The notes under the pieces: generated by a model
What the model was told of the DNA's origin: nothing
The model's input: only the letters and a program-made list of their open reading frames with translations
Databases searched by the model: none
Made by a program: the position numbers and the translations under genes
Shown here: in pieces, positions 1 through 25,000 of the stretch
How positions within the stretch are numbered: position 1 is the stretch's first letter
Layout: each line of letters begins with the position of its first letter
DNA from: Euglena gracilis
Taxonomy: Eukaryota > Euglenida > Euglenophyceae > Euglenales
Assembly: GCA_039621445.1 (NCBI GenBank)
Contig: CP154955.1
Location: 7,362,010-7,426,009 of the forward strand
Reading direction: 5' to 3'
Length of the DNA: 64,000 bases

Positions 1-480
1 GCCTCACCAGTTTGATTGATTCCAAGGCGCACGTGTCTGATTGGTAACGCTGGTTGAGAACAGGCCCGGAACAAACCCACCAACCTTCTCCGTCGGGAGG
101 GGGGTGCTGGTCCCCTCCAAGCAGAACGCGGGACATCAGCATCCACTATCTTCACCCTCCCCCGGGAAACTGTCCTGCCCGAGGACCTGTTCCCGGTACC
201 CGACCTGTCAGTGTAGGAACTTGTCAGGGTCCCCGGTGCCGGCCGACCTCTCAATTTTGGAAATTGTCAGAGTCCCTGGTGGGGAGGGATAGGTGCCAAC
301 CACACAAGGTGAGTGTACGTCGGCCTGCGGGAGCAACAAAAGAGCACCACACAGCGAACTGGGAGAGAAGCGGAGTTAGCGCCGGCCATAAACAAACAAG
401 AAGCTTTCGTCCAACTGAGGGAGGGGGTAGGTAACTAAAGCCTAAGGGGAGAGGTTGGAAACGGTCCCTGCCGGTCGGAC
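1..480. repeat. GGGAAACTGTC-family fragment and unresolved sequence
   Basis: From about 155 to 292 the words CCCCCGGGAAACTGTC, ACCTGTC and TCAGGGTCCCCGG repeat as in the full copies at 4352 and 6429. Around 320-430 a stretch similar to 59030-59150 occurs (GAGCAACAAAAGAGCAC, TTAGCGCCGGCCATAAACA). No exon is seen. Confidence 0.6.
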
Positions 481-513
481 CCTGGCCCCAGCACGGTGCG
501 CAGTGCCCGGCAG

Positions 514-14435
<13,922 letters not shown>

Positions 14436-15099
14436 TGCCATAGTCACCCTCTTGGGAGCCCCTTAGGGGAGGGTGGCTTGCTTCTTTTTTGTCCCAGCTG
14501 GGACGTCTGTGGAGTGGGTGGGTCTGGATACAGCTCCTCAAGGGGGTGGTCCCACACCAGGGAGTCGGGGTATGGGTCCAGCCGAACATTACATATCATA
14601 GTTTTTCTGCATAATTTTTGAGAGTCTGAAAATGTTGTCAATGAGAGAAACAACCGAGGTTTTCAAAATGTTTTTGAAAGCCTGACAATTTGGGGTTCCA
14701 ATCCCTGATTGTTAAAAACAAACCTCTTGAGGTTCCAACCTGGGCGGGTGGGGAACATAGATTAATGCATGTGTGACCCCCCCCCTAAGGGGGGGGTGGG
14801 TAGGTTTTTGAGAGCGGGTGGGTGGGTTGGGACCACTGGACCGCCCACCTGGGGAGGGTGGGTCGTGCCATGGGGCAGATTTTGGCCGAGAATTTTTCTG
14901 GCCAAACGTTTTCGAGGGGTGTCGTCCGATTTTTGGCTGGATTTGGCAATTGGGTGGTTGACCCCCCCCCCCGGGATGGCCGTGGGTGGGTGGGTTTTTT
15001 GTGGGTGGGAGCTCACGAAGTGAGTTATGGTGGGGAACCCCCGGGGGGGTCTCTTAATCAGAAACCCCATGAAGGGGGGCTGCCCTGCCGCCGAACCAG
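14436..15099. other. No exon seen; G/C-tract and GGGT-rich sequence
   Basis: About 14770-15070 has paired C and G tracts like other foldbacks, but I could not define matching ends. Confidence 0.4.
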
Positions 15100-15279
15100 T
15101 CCCGCCGGACCCCACCGCCCATCCCCATCTGGGAGGAGGTCCTGCAGACGGTGCTGTGATGGACCCTGCAGTGTCTTAGAGTGTGCGTGGCCAGGCCGGT
15201 TTGTTTTTTTTTTCTTTTTTTTTTTTATTTTTTTGTTTTTTTTTTTTTTATGTTTTATGTTTTTTTTTTTTTTTTTTTT

Positions 15280-15363
<84 letters not shown>

Positions 15364-15388
15364 TTCTCTTTCTTTCTCTCTCTTTTTT

Positions 15389-15440
<52 letters not shown>

Positions 15441-15445
15441 CTTTT

Positions 15446-15512
<67 letters not shown>

Positions 15513-16371
15513 TTTTTTTTTGTTTTTTTTTTTTGCTTTTTTTTTTTGTTTTTTTTTTTTTTTTTTTTTTTTTATTTTTTTTTTCGGCAAGGGCGACATC
15601 GGGGGTCGAGGAAAGTTTTTTTTTGCGGTTTTTTTTGCTTTTTTGTCAGGAATTTTATTTTTTTCAGAAACTTTTTGCATTTTTTTGCTCTTTTGTGTCA
15701 TTTTGTTTTGCATTTTTTCAAAGGTTGACGTCGTGCCTCCACTGTGCGACCGCCTGCCCCAACGCAACAGCACCGCGGGCTTCCCGGCCGCGCCGCACTG
15801 GCGCCTCCGCTCGGACTCGAAGGGCGAGGACCTCTGCAGCGTCGCAGCGGTGCCGCCTCCCTCGCCCGAGCAACACCTAATCGCACCGCACCGCGCTCTC
15901 GGCGTCCCCCCAGACCCACCTGCAGCGCTGGCACCCCCCGGAGGTTTTTTGGTGACCTGGGATGGATGGATGGTTGTGTGTGTGCCGGACTGCCTCCCCC
16001 CCCCCTTGGGATGTGGGGTTGGGCTGGGGGGTTTATTTCCCGCCGCTTTCTGTGCGATGTTATCGGGGAATTATCCGAAAATCGACCCTAACGGAGTGGC
16101 CGCACGCCTCAAACCCGACCTCAAATTGCCCCTAAACAGTGGCCCCTGTAAGGCTTGGTGGCAGCTGACCCCCCCCCCAGCACTCCCACCTGAGCGGTCA
16201 AAACCAAACACCTCTGCGCCCCTCCCACCCCCGGCGGCCTTGTCGCCCGGGGACGTCCTCCGCCCCTTGGCCCACTCCCGCCGCCGCACCAGTGGAGCAG
16301 CCGGGTCGATCCCGCGAGGCCGTCGGCCATGGCCTGCGCTGTGCCCCGGGCACGGGCGGGCGGAGGGCAGG
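15100..16371 (+). CDS. Gene 2 (tentative): unassigned phase-0 exons
   Basis: The islands are 15100-15150 (RRTPPPIPIWEEVLQT), 15724-15849 (VDVVPPLCDRLPQRNSTAGF and on to SDSKGEDLCSVAA), 15914-15943 (THLQRWHPPE, a possible 10-codon micro-exon) and a GC-rich block from 16181. The first three are phase 0 on both sides, and a 385-bp poly-T tract lies in the first intron. In the last block two frames are open (HSHLSGQNQ.. and LSPGDVLRPLAHSRRR..), so it is unresolved. It is cut at 16371 by a TTT-rich repeat end. I recognise no domain. These could be the 3' part of gene 1 or a separate small gene. Confidence 0.35.
15200..15584 (+). repeat. 385-bp poly-T tract
   Basis: Nearly pure T with rare C, A and G, inside an intron of gene 2. 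Confidence 0.97.
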
Positions 16372-16615
16372 GTTTTTTTTAGTCTTGGACTAAAAAAGGG
16401 GGGGTAGGGTGGGTCCGGCCGAGCCCCCCCCCCCCCAGGGGTCCCCCCAGGGGGAGTGGAATATTCTTTTCGGTGCCAAAGGTGCCGAAAATTTTTGAAA
16501 AGGTGCTATTTTTAGCATTTGTTGCACTTTTTGGCCATTTTCGGGGAAAGCTGAGTGGGTCCCCCAGGACCCCCCCCCCGGGGGCCCCCCCTCCAGGGTG
16601 GGTGGAGGGAACCAG
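16369..16615. mobile_element. AGGGTTTTTTTTAG TIR-type element, one end lost
   Basis: The left end AGGGTTTTTTTTAGTCTTGG and interior (TTTTCGGTGCCAAAGGTGCC, GGTGCTATTTTTAGCATTT, GGGGAAAGCTGAGTGGG) match elements at 19589, 40313 and 54022. The right end is replaced by another repeat (CCAGGTTTTGAATACTGCTG). Confidence 0.6.
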
Positions 16616-16739
16616 GTTTTGAATACTGCTGAGCTCTTAATATGCATGCCAACCCCCATCTTTGATGCCCGATATATACCGGCTCCCTGAATGGACGTTC
16701 TTCGATTAAAGTGTAAGGGATTAAGGAGCAAAGCTGGGT

Positions 16740-17330
16740 GGCAGGGGGTCGAAAAACGCTCGTTTTCGGCTCGAAAACACTTTTTCCAAAAAGGCCAAAA
16801 AACATGGTTTTGGGCAAAAAAAATGTCGGGGTTTTTCAACTTTTTGACCCGAAAATGACCCAAAGTCCATTGGTTTCGGGCCCAAAACGTGGGGCTCGCG
16901 GGTTGAAAAGCGCTCGTTTTCGGCCCGAAAACACTCCGGGAGGCCAAAAAACATTGTTTCGGGCAAAAAAATTCGATTTTTTTCGACTTTTTTGACCTGG
17001 TTTTGACCCAAAGTCAATGGGTAGGCGGCCCAAAACGGGGCGCTGGCGGGTCAAAAAACGCTCATTTTCGGCTCAAAAAAAAACAGTTTTTCCGGATCCG
17101 GGAGGACCAAAAACAACGTTTCGGGCAAAAAAAATTTCGATTTTTTCGACTTTTTGGACCCAAAAATGACCCAAAGTCGACGGGATTCGGGCCCAAAACG
17201 CCGGGGCCGGGGGGGGGGGGGCGAAAAACGCTCGTTTTCAGCTCGAAAACACTTTTTCCAGTTCCGGGAGGCCAAAAAACATGGTTTGGGGCCAATAAAT
17301 TTTTTTCGAATTTTTTTGTCCAAAAATGGC
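16740..17330 (+). repeat. Tandem about 150-bp repeat, four units
   Basis: AACGCTCGTTTTCGGCTCGAA starts units at about 16757, 16908, 17059 and 17227, each followed by GGCCAAAAAACAT and TGACCCAAAGTC. Also at 36436 and 36622, and inverted near 43330-43430. Confidence 0.8.
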
Positions 17331-17860
17331 GAAGTCGGACAGTGGGAAAAGTGTACAAAATGTCCCAAATTGCCCGAAAAACAGGCCGTATCTCAGGCCA
17401 GGCAGGGAGTTGCGAGGAAATCAAAATACCGGTAGATGGGGCATTCCAAGGGCTTCAAATTAGGTCTCCGGACATTTCCTTTGATTTTGCATCATTTTGC
17501 ATCATCATCTTGCATCATTTTCAAGAAATTTTGAACATTGATTTTTTGACCCCCACACCCCCCGAAAACGGCAGTCGGACGTGGGAAAAGTGTACAAAAC
17601 GGCCATCTGGGCCAAAAAAAAAAACGGCCGCATCTTGGGCTAGGCGGGGAGTTGCAGGGAAATCAAAATGCCAGTACATAGGGCATTCCAAGGGCTTCAA
17701 TTTAGGTCTTCGGACATTTCTTTTGATTTTGCATCGTTTTCGAGATATTTTGAAAATGTCGATTTTTGTGCCCGAAATGGCAGAGTCCAGGGGGGGAGGG
17801 GCTTATCCAGCGGGTAGGCCAATCCTACCCAGTTTGGACCCCTTCGCGCGTGAATAACTC
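17330..17860 (+). repeat. Tandem about 240-bp repeat, two units
   Basis: AGTGTACAAAATG..CCC, AAATCAAAATACCGGTAGAT and GGGCATTCCAAGGGCTTC recur at 17350 and 17594, and again at 36750, 36963 and 61910. Confidence 0.8.
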
Positions 17861-17989
17861 GGGCCTGCGCACATCCAGTCGCTCGCGACTGGAAAAAAAA
17901 TTCCGGGAACCGAGCCGGGATCATGGTGATAATCCGCGGTTTTCACGGTCTACTCAGGGGCGGGGGGGGAGGGGGGGTTTGACCCCCCC

Positions 17990-18035
17990 CCTTTCCTGGT
18001 GGTAAGCTTCGCTCTTACTCTAAAGAGATAAGAGC
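17990..18035 (+). repeat. Short repeat also present inverted at 42420-42465
   Basis: GGTAAGCTTCGCTCTTACTC and AAGAGATAAGAGCTC here read as the reverse complement at 42420 (GAGCTCTTACCTC..GAGTAAGAGCGAAGC). Confidence 0.65.
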
Positions 18036-18439
18036 TCAGCGAACCCCCCTCCTCCCGCTCTTTTTTTAAAAAAGAAACCCTGGGGGTGGGGGCCCGGAGT
18101 GGCCCTAATGTGTCTTCCATGCGAAACAGCAAGGAAACCAAAACCAAAACGTCCAAAGCCCGCGACAAATCCCTCCCCACCATTTGATTGGTGATGGGAC
18201 GAAGCTCCAGAAAGAGAACAGGGTTGTGCTGCTGTCTTGCTCTGTGGCTGCCCGGTCGCTGAGACAGACCGGTCTGGGATTAGATTTATGAAGTTTTGTG
18301 TTGCTTTTATCCAGCCGGAATGGCGTAATTTTATCATCTATCTGTTCATCTATCTATCTGTCCATCTTCGTATCTATGTTTATGCAAAGGTCGCAGCACT
18401 GCATGTACGTGTATGTGTGCATCATGACTGGGCAAACGC

Positions 18440-18440
18440 G

Positions 18441-18505
<65 letters not shown>

Positions 18506-18540
18506 ACACACACACACACCATCACACACACACACTCACC
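18440..18540 (+). repeat. (CA)n microsatellite
   Basis: A CA run with a few CCCA and TCA interruptions. Confidence 0.95.
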
Positions 18541-18933
18541 GGCATTAGGGCCGTGCTGAACCAACCTGCTCACAGGTGTCGTGATGGCCCTCTGATGTTG
18601 CCAGAGGCCGCCCTCGCCTTCCTCCATCGGGTGCAGCACCAGCCATGCCCTCAAACCACGCCCCCGCTCAGCCCTGTCCCCTCTTTGGGGCTTCCAGCCC
18701 TGCAGCAGACGCAGCACATTTTGTCGCATGTTTGGTGCCTTTCTTACCATTTTTTCCAGCATATTTTTGAGGTTATTACCATACCAGGTAATCCGGACCC
18801 TGGATTGAGGACCAAAGCACCGCATGGCAGCTGCAGTGGTTCACATGGCTCAACCCTAAGCCCCTCCAATGGTTCACATTACCGTACCACCAAAATTCAA
18901 AAGAAAAACCCTGGCACAGGGCACCCCCCTCAG

Positions 18934-19094
18934 GTTGGCCAACCGACGTCTGATCCGATCTCCCCCGCCGGGCACCAGCCCGCCGGGCGCGTGACCTCAG
19001 GCGGCCGCCTGGCCCCCGCGGAGGCGTACCGCGCCGCGTGCGCCGAGCTGGGCATCCGGCCCAGCCGCCGCCTGCTGCGCCGCTTCGACGGGCA
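18934..19094 (+). CDS. Gene 3 exon: N-terminal cap of LRR protein
   Basis: After acceptor CACCCCCCTCAG (or a second acceptor ending at 19000) it reads GGRLAPAEAYRAACAELGI then RPSRRLLRRFDGQ. This resembles the Y...C..L...P...LL segment that leads into LRR arrays. No GT donor follows the coding stretch before a repeat begins near 19150, so the right end is approximate; a GC donor (GACGG|GCAGGC) is possible. Confidence 0.5.
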
Positions 19095-22000
19095 GGCCGA
19101 CTGCTGCCCCGCTGCGGACCATGCTGCTCAGCCCTCCCCCCCGCTGGGCTTGCTCGCCTTGGGGGGGGGGGGTTCAGCCAGCATCTTGTTTCCAGCCAGC
19201 CTAAATTTTCCAGCCTGTGAGCTGCACCGCCGGGGGGTCCTTAAGCAACCTTTTGCGCCCTGGCAGGCACACACCCAGGGGGGGGGTCAACATTTCCGCA
19301 CTTCCTTCCGCCCAGCCTTGCATTGTTGGCCCCTGGTAACCTTTGTTGGATTAAGTTTGATGTTACGAATTTCGGTGGGGCACGCCCCCCCCCAAAAGAA
19401 ACAAAACTCCAAGAACAAACCAAGGCCTGATCAAAACTCGAAGAACACAATGACAGGCTGAAGACCAACTTCCATGAGGCCAGGTTTGCACGCACCCCGA
19501 GGGGGACGTGAACCCCAATCCTTTGTGAATGCTGGCGTTTTTTTTTTGGCGGCGGCAGTGGTGGCAGGGTGCGCCTTCGTTCCCCTTCAGGGTTTTTTTG
19601 TCGTGGACCCCCGGGGGGTGGGTAGGGGGGTGGGTCCTGCCAAGCCCCCGCCCCGGGGCTGGGGGATCCCCCCGGGGATATATTTTTCGGCGCCGAATGT
19701 GACGAAGATTTTTGAAAGAGGTGCTATTATAAGCATTTTTTCGCGATTTTTGGCCATTTTCGGGGAAAAGTGAGTGGGTCCCCGCCCCAGGGATGGGTGG
19801 GGACCCATCCCCCGGTTTTAAAAAAAAACCTGGCCCCCTCCCCCCCGGCGGTGTGTCGGGCCGCAGCAGCCCCCACGCCTCCACCACGGGCGGCTGCTTC
19901 AACGCGAAGCACGGGGCTTGCGACGCGGTGCTGTCCGCCCAACCCCCAAGTGCAGGGGGGAGGGGGCAGTCTTCAGGCGAGGAACCGATTGGATAACAGA
20001 AGGTATTGGCTTTTTTTTGCCAAAAACCATATTCTGGGTTGGTTGAAGGCAAAGTTTTTTGGCCGGGGTTGGGGGAGTGGGTTCGCCCCCCCCCTCCAGG
20101 GTGAGATGGGCGTCGGGCCGAGTGGGCACCTCTCGGAGGGGGGAAGGGCAGAATGGGAATCGGCCCAACAGCCAGGGTGGGTGGGGGAGGGGTCGACCAC
20201 CCCCCCACCCCCTGCATGGTGGGTGTCGACCACCCCCCCCCACCACCTCTTCCTGTTGTTCTGGTGGCACCAGTTTTTGGACCCGACAAATTTTTCCCGG
20301 TGCAAAGGCGCCGGGTGTTTTTTTGACCCATTTTGGGACCCATGTAGGAGGTCCCCCCAAAAATCCACCAAAACCCCTGTTTTTCACACCTTCCAAAATT
20401 TCAACATTTTCTCAAAATTTGATTTTGAGACGTTTGTGAAGCAAAAAAAATGCCATTGAAAATCCAAAAAAAAATCCAAGAGAAAAAGGTCAGTAAAATT
20501 TGACTGTGCTACAATTTGGTCCAATTTTTTTGATTTTCGTTTTTTTTTTCACCCCACTCCTAAAATCTACTAGTTTTTAATCCTAAAAATTTTCAGATTT
20601 TTTTTGTGAAATATGTGGTTTTCCATCAAAAAATCATGCATTTTGGGTTCATTTTTCAAAAAAGAAATGAAAAATTTTCCCCGGCCAACATCCCCGTTTT
20701 CCCAAAATTGGTGAAAATGCTGCGGTGGGTGGGGGGGGGTTCGACCCACCCCCCCCCCCACGTCCCGGGTGGGGGAGGGTCCACCCCCCCCCCCCCCAGG
20801 GCTTCCCGTTCTGCCCTGGAGAGGCTCTGCTCTGCTTAACACAAAGCATTAAAAAATTTTTAGAATCAAAAATTGACCCCAGAGTGGGTCCCTGAGCCGC
20901 CGAGAGGGGTGATTCGGCGGTCCTGAAAAAGCCTCTGATGACAGGGTGGAGGTATGCAAGCGGTGGCAAAAAGGCAAAAGAACCTTTTTCAGCCACGATT
21001 CTTGAGGCGAAGTCTAAAAACCTCTCAAAGAACACCATCTTGGCCATTTTGATTCCCTTTTTTCCCTTTGTCAGAGAGTTGTGCCGAAGTTTTCTTTCAA
21101 TCCAGATTGGCTTTGTACAACCCCATCGGTTCTTTTTTCACCCATCTTTCCCAGTTCTTAGACGGGGGGGGGTATATTAAATAACAGCAGCATAACAGGC
21201 TGGAAATTGGTCACGAGGCTGTGCCGCAGTCGGGAAGGGTGGCAATCCCCATCCTCCTTGACCAGGGGGGAACCCCGGCTGACTTTGCGTCGAATCCATC
21301 TGGGCCCCCCCCCCACAATAAAACCTCGCGCCAGTGTTTTCTGGCCGTCGCTAGTGACAACGGCGAGAAGGGGAGAATCCGCAAGTTCCATACTTCATTT
21401 TTTTGCTTGCTGAAATTTTACTGAAAAAAATTTGGACTACAGAATTGCCCCCCCCCCCCAAAGTGGGTTCCCCTTACATTTGTATGTTTTTGTTTTTTTT
21501 CATTTTTTTTAATAATTTGGTAATTTAGTAATTTTAGTAAATAATTTTTTGGCATTTTTTTTTTCATTTCTTTGCAGTTCTTTGCATCTGTGCATCTTTT
21601 GAGGTGCTTTGCTGTGCCCCCCCTCTGCCATATGCAAATGGGGTTGACCGGAAGACGGAGCCGCATCCGCTGCCCCCACTCGGGCTGCTGGAGGAGATTG
21701 ACCTGTCGAGTGACTTCGTCGGCCCTGTTGGTGTGTGCCGCTGTTGGTGTGTGCCTCTGGCAGTCTGTTGGTGTGTGCCGCTGTACCTGATTTGGTGCAG
21801 ACACATTCATGTATAATGGTCATACACAAAAGGAGCACATACAGTTGGCACGTGCCGCCCAGTGGTGAGACCCACAGTATAGGTTGACCAGTTGATAAGA
21901 TCCACAGTGTAAGTTGATGTTGGGGTGCACATGTGTGAATGGATGTTGTGTGTGCCACGGGACCAAAATTCGAAGAACTGGGAGCCATACACACGCACAT

Positions 22001-25000
22001 GTACACACGCACACACATATACACACACACACACACACATCTGAGGGCCGGGCACCCTCCCTTACCCCATTCCTTATGGATGCCACCCACGAGAGTTCCC
22101 TCAATAACACCTCACAATGGGCTTCAAAGGCTCACTACAGAGTCTCAACTGACTCCTCCCCATTGCAAGAAATATCCTTCAAGAAATTGAGAAAAGTTTA
22201 ATCCACTTGTGTTTATATCTTCACTTCCAACTTCTGCTGCTCTAGATGTGGTGTGTCGCCCTCAGGTTATGCACATCAGCAGAAACAAGGTTTTGTGCCC
22301 ACATGTGTTTTGACTCTGTTTTCCCATCTGTGCAAATGCAGTTCACGGGAGCCCGTAATGCCCGTAAATATTCGGTCACAACTCCACCTGGTGAGAGGGT
22401 CCACCGCCCCACAAGCAACCTTAACACGTGATTCGGGGAACCTCATCCCAGCTGTGCACCGCCATAGCAACGTGGTCAAAGCATGGCCCCTTCCAGTACT
22501 GTTCCTACAGATCGCAGAGACCACACCAGGAAGGGATGCATTGCCAACACTATTAATTCTGAATGAACACCATGAACTCAGAATTTTGAGTGTTCAGGGA
22601 ACCCGTGAACATATTCATCCGCTGCATTGGACACATGGGATGGGGGCTGGGTCAACGAGCCATCGCCCCAACTGCGGACAATGTCCTTGTCCCACTCAGG
22701 AATAAGAGGGGCAGTGTTTGTTTTGCAGGAAACCGTGCACGTTCATGGTTCTCCGTATATTTTGTTGGAATATGTTCACAGGCGACCGTAAATTTCCTCC
22801 ACTGTGCAAACTTTTTCTCAGGCCCCCAAACCTTCACTGGAACTCGTAAAGTATCAGCAGCGTGAAGTCAATCCAGAATTATTCCACCACACCCTGAGAC
22901 TCCCAAAAAATATTTCCGCAATGAAGAAAGTCGGCACCAAATGGGGCAGTTTTCCAGGTAGGCAGAAAATGAAGGCTGGGCTTGCTGGACCCCCCACATC
23001 AGGAAATGGGAGGATGCTCTGTGTGTGTGATGCAGCGGCGCAGACTGCACCGCTGCACAGCTTCGCTGTGATGGTTCGAGAATTTTTCCCGTGCCAAGCA
23101 TGTAATGTAATCTTCGAACTGCCTGAACCGCTCTGTGTATTGCATATGGGCATATACAGCACCAACGTTTTTTGTTGGCTCAGTGGTGGTCTTACGTTTT
23201 TGAGGAGGCAGAGGTGCTCAAATTTATTAATAGAACTGTAAGGATGCGATCACTGTTTGGTTTGGTTTGATTCTGATTGGATTAAGCCCAAGGTAATAAC
23301 AACAGTAATAGCACACAACAACAGATAGGGTGAGCAAAACCCATTTCTTGATGTGGGGGAAGGAGGAAAGTAGTTCGAAGTTTTCAAGTGATTATTTTGT
23401 AAACAGCTTGGGTGATGGCTTGCCTGTTTGAACTGAATATATCGATGTCTTTACATTAATATATGCACCATGTGAACATGAACACAAACTCGCACTCGCA
23501 CACAAATTGCACATGAATGTGTATTCACACTCACATTCACACAGGCATGTTATCATCTGTGCGTGCATCACCCACATACTCGACCTGTGCTGTCCCCCAG
23601 AACCACCCTTCAGTGTGGACCGGGGCGCCCTGCCAGCATCACTCCTCCGCCCCCGCCCAGGCTGCACGGCCCTCCTCAACGCCCTGCCCCATCTGCCCCA
23701 CCTGACCACCCTGAAGCTAGACGGCAACGGGCTGACCTCGGAGTTCGTTGCCCTGCCACCCGCTGCCTGCCGGGAGGCACCCCCCAAAGTGCCCCAAACG
23801 GCAACACACACACACACACACCAACACAAATACCAAACCTAAACACACCACCCAAGTACAGGCAGGCACACGTGGCCAAACCCAGGGGGTCAGTGGTCGC
23901 TTGGCAAAGAGTTGCTTGGCACAGAAGCTGGATTTTCACTTCACAAAGAAGAATACGCCTACACACTCCGGTTCATTGGCCTATTGGCCTGCGCGATGCT
24001 GTTTTTTTGAGTCAGTTTGAGTCTTTTTTGAGTCAGTTTGAGAATAGCACAGTGCTCTACTCATCATTTTGGGTGGAGGGTTCACCGACAATTCATATCC
24101 TACTCCCCCCCCCCCAGCTCGTTGGCCCCCCAGGGTGTTCTCCCAAAGTTGACCCCCCCCTGCCTCTTGGGTTCAACGGTGCCCCCCAGGCCACTGGTCA
24201 ATATGGCACATGCAACACATGTTCCAAGCGGAAGCATGGAAGTGCGATTGTTACGAAGGTGAGGAACGTTGATGGTGGTACCACCGTACAAACGTCGTGT
24301 ACAGAAGTATCAAACGGAAGTTTGTGATTCCCTTTAGAGGTCCAATGTGCAGATAAGTTCCACTCCACACCTTGCCATCTTGTGTTGTCAAATGTTGCTT
24401 GTTGAGCCGGGGTGGGGGGAGGGTCGGCAGGCTTGTGCCAGCTGAACTCTCAGTTGTCAGTCCCCTTGGGGGTGACAGGAACGCACTGTGGTAGCCGGTG
24501 GCAGGCGGAGTTGCTCTGTGCCGGCTACTGCAGCGCCACCCCAGCGTGGTGACCGTGTCGCTGGCCAACAACCGCCTGGTGGCATTGCCCGCCTCGCGGT
24601 GCGTGTCGCAGAAGTCCGAGTCAGGCTGTATTTTAGTCGGGTGCCGACCCCACCCCGGGGGGGGGGGGTGCCTGCCTGGGCAGGTACTCCAAGGCCCTCC
24701 CAATCCGACCCCCCCCCGGGGGGGGCACACGACCAAAAGTGCCCTAGCACAGACCCGGCACCAAAGGCGCCAGGGAGCCAAAAATGGCCTATTTTCAAAG
24801 GAATGTGGCCGAAATCCGACCCCCCCCCCGGGGGGGGGCCTCCGGGCCTGGAACAGACCTACCCATGAGTTTGTTCCCAATTGAGTGGACCTGTCCACTG
24901 AGTTGGGAACCACACCTGCTGGGGTCGTGGACTGGAGTAACCGGTGCGTCGTCACGGTGAAGGAGACCCCCCCTAACCAAAGTGGAGTATGTGCCTGGCG

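Noticed and set aside
15181-16407. 408-codon frame with long Phe runs
   Set aside because: Poly-T translation; only the islands from 15724 onward look coding.
22804-23241. 145-codon + strand open frame inside an intron of gene 3
   Set aside because: No third-position GC bias unlike the supported exons, and no recognisable domain.
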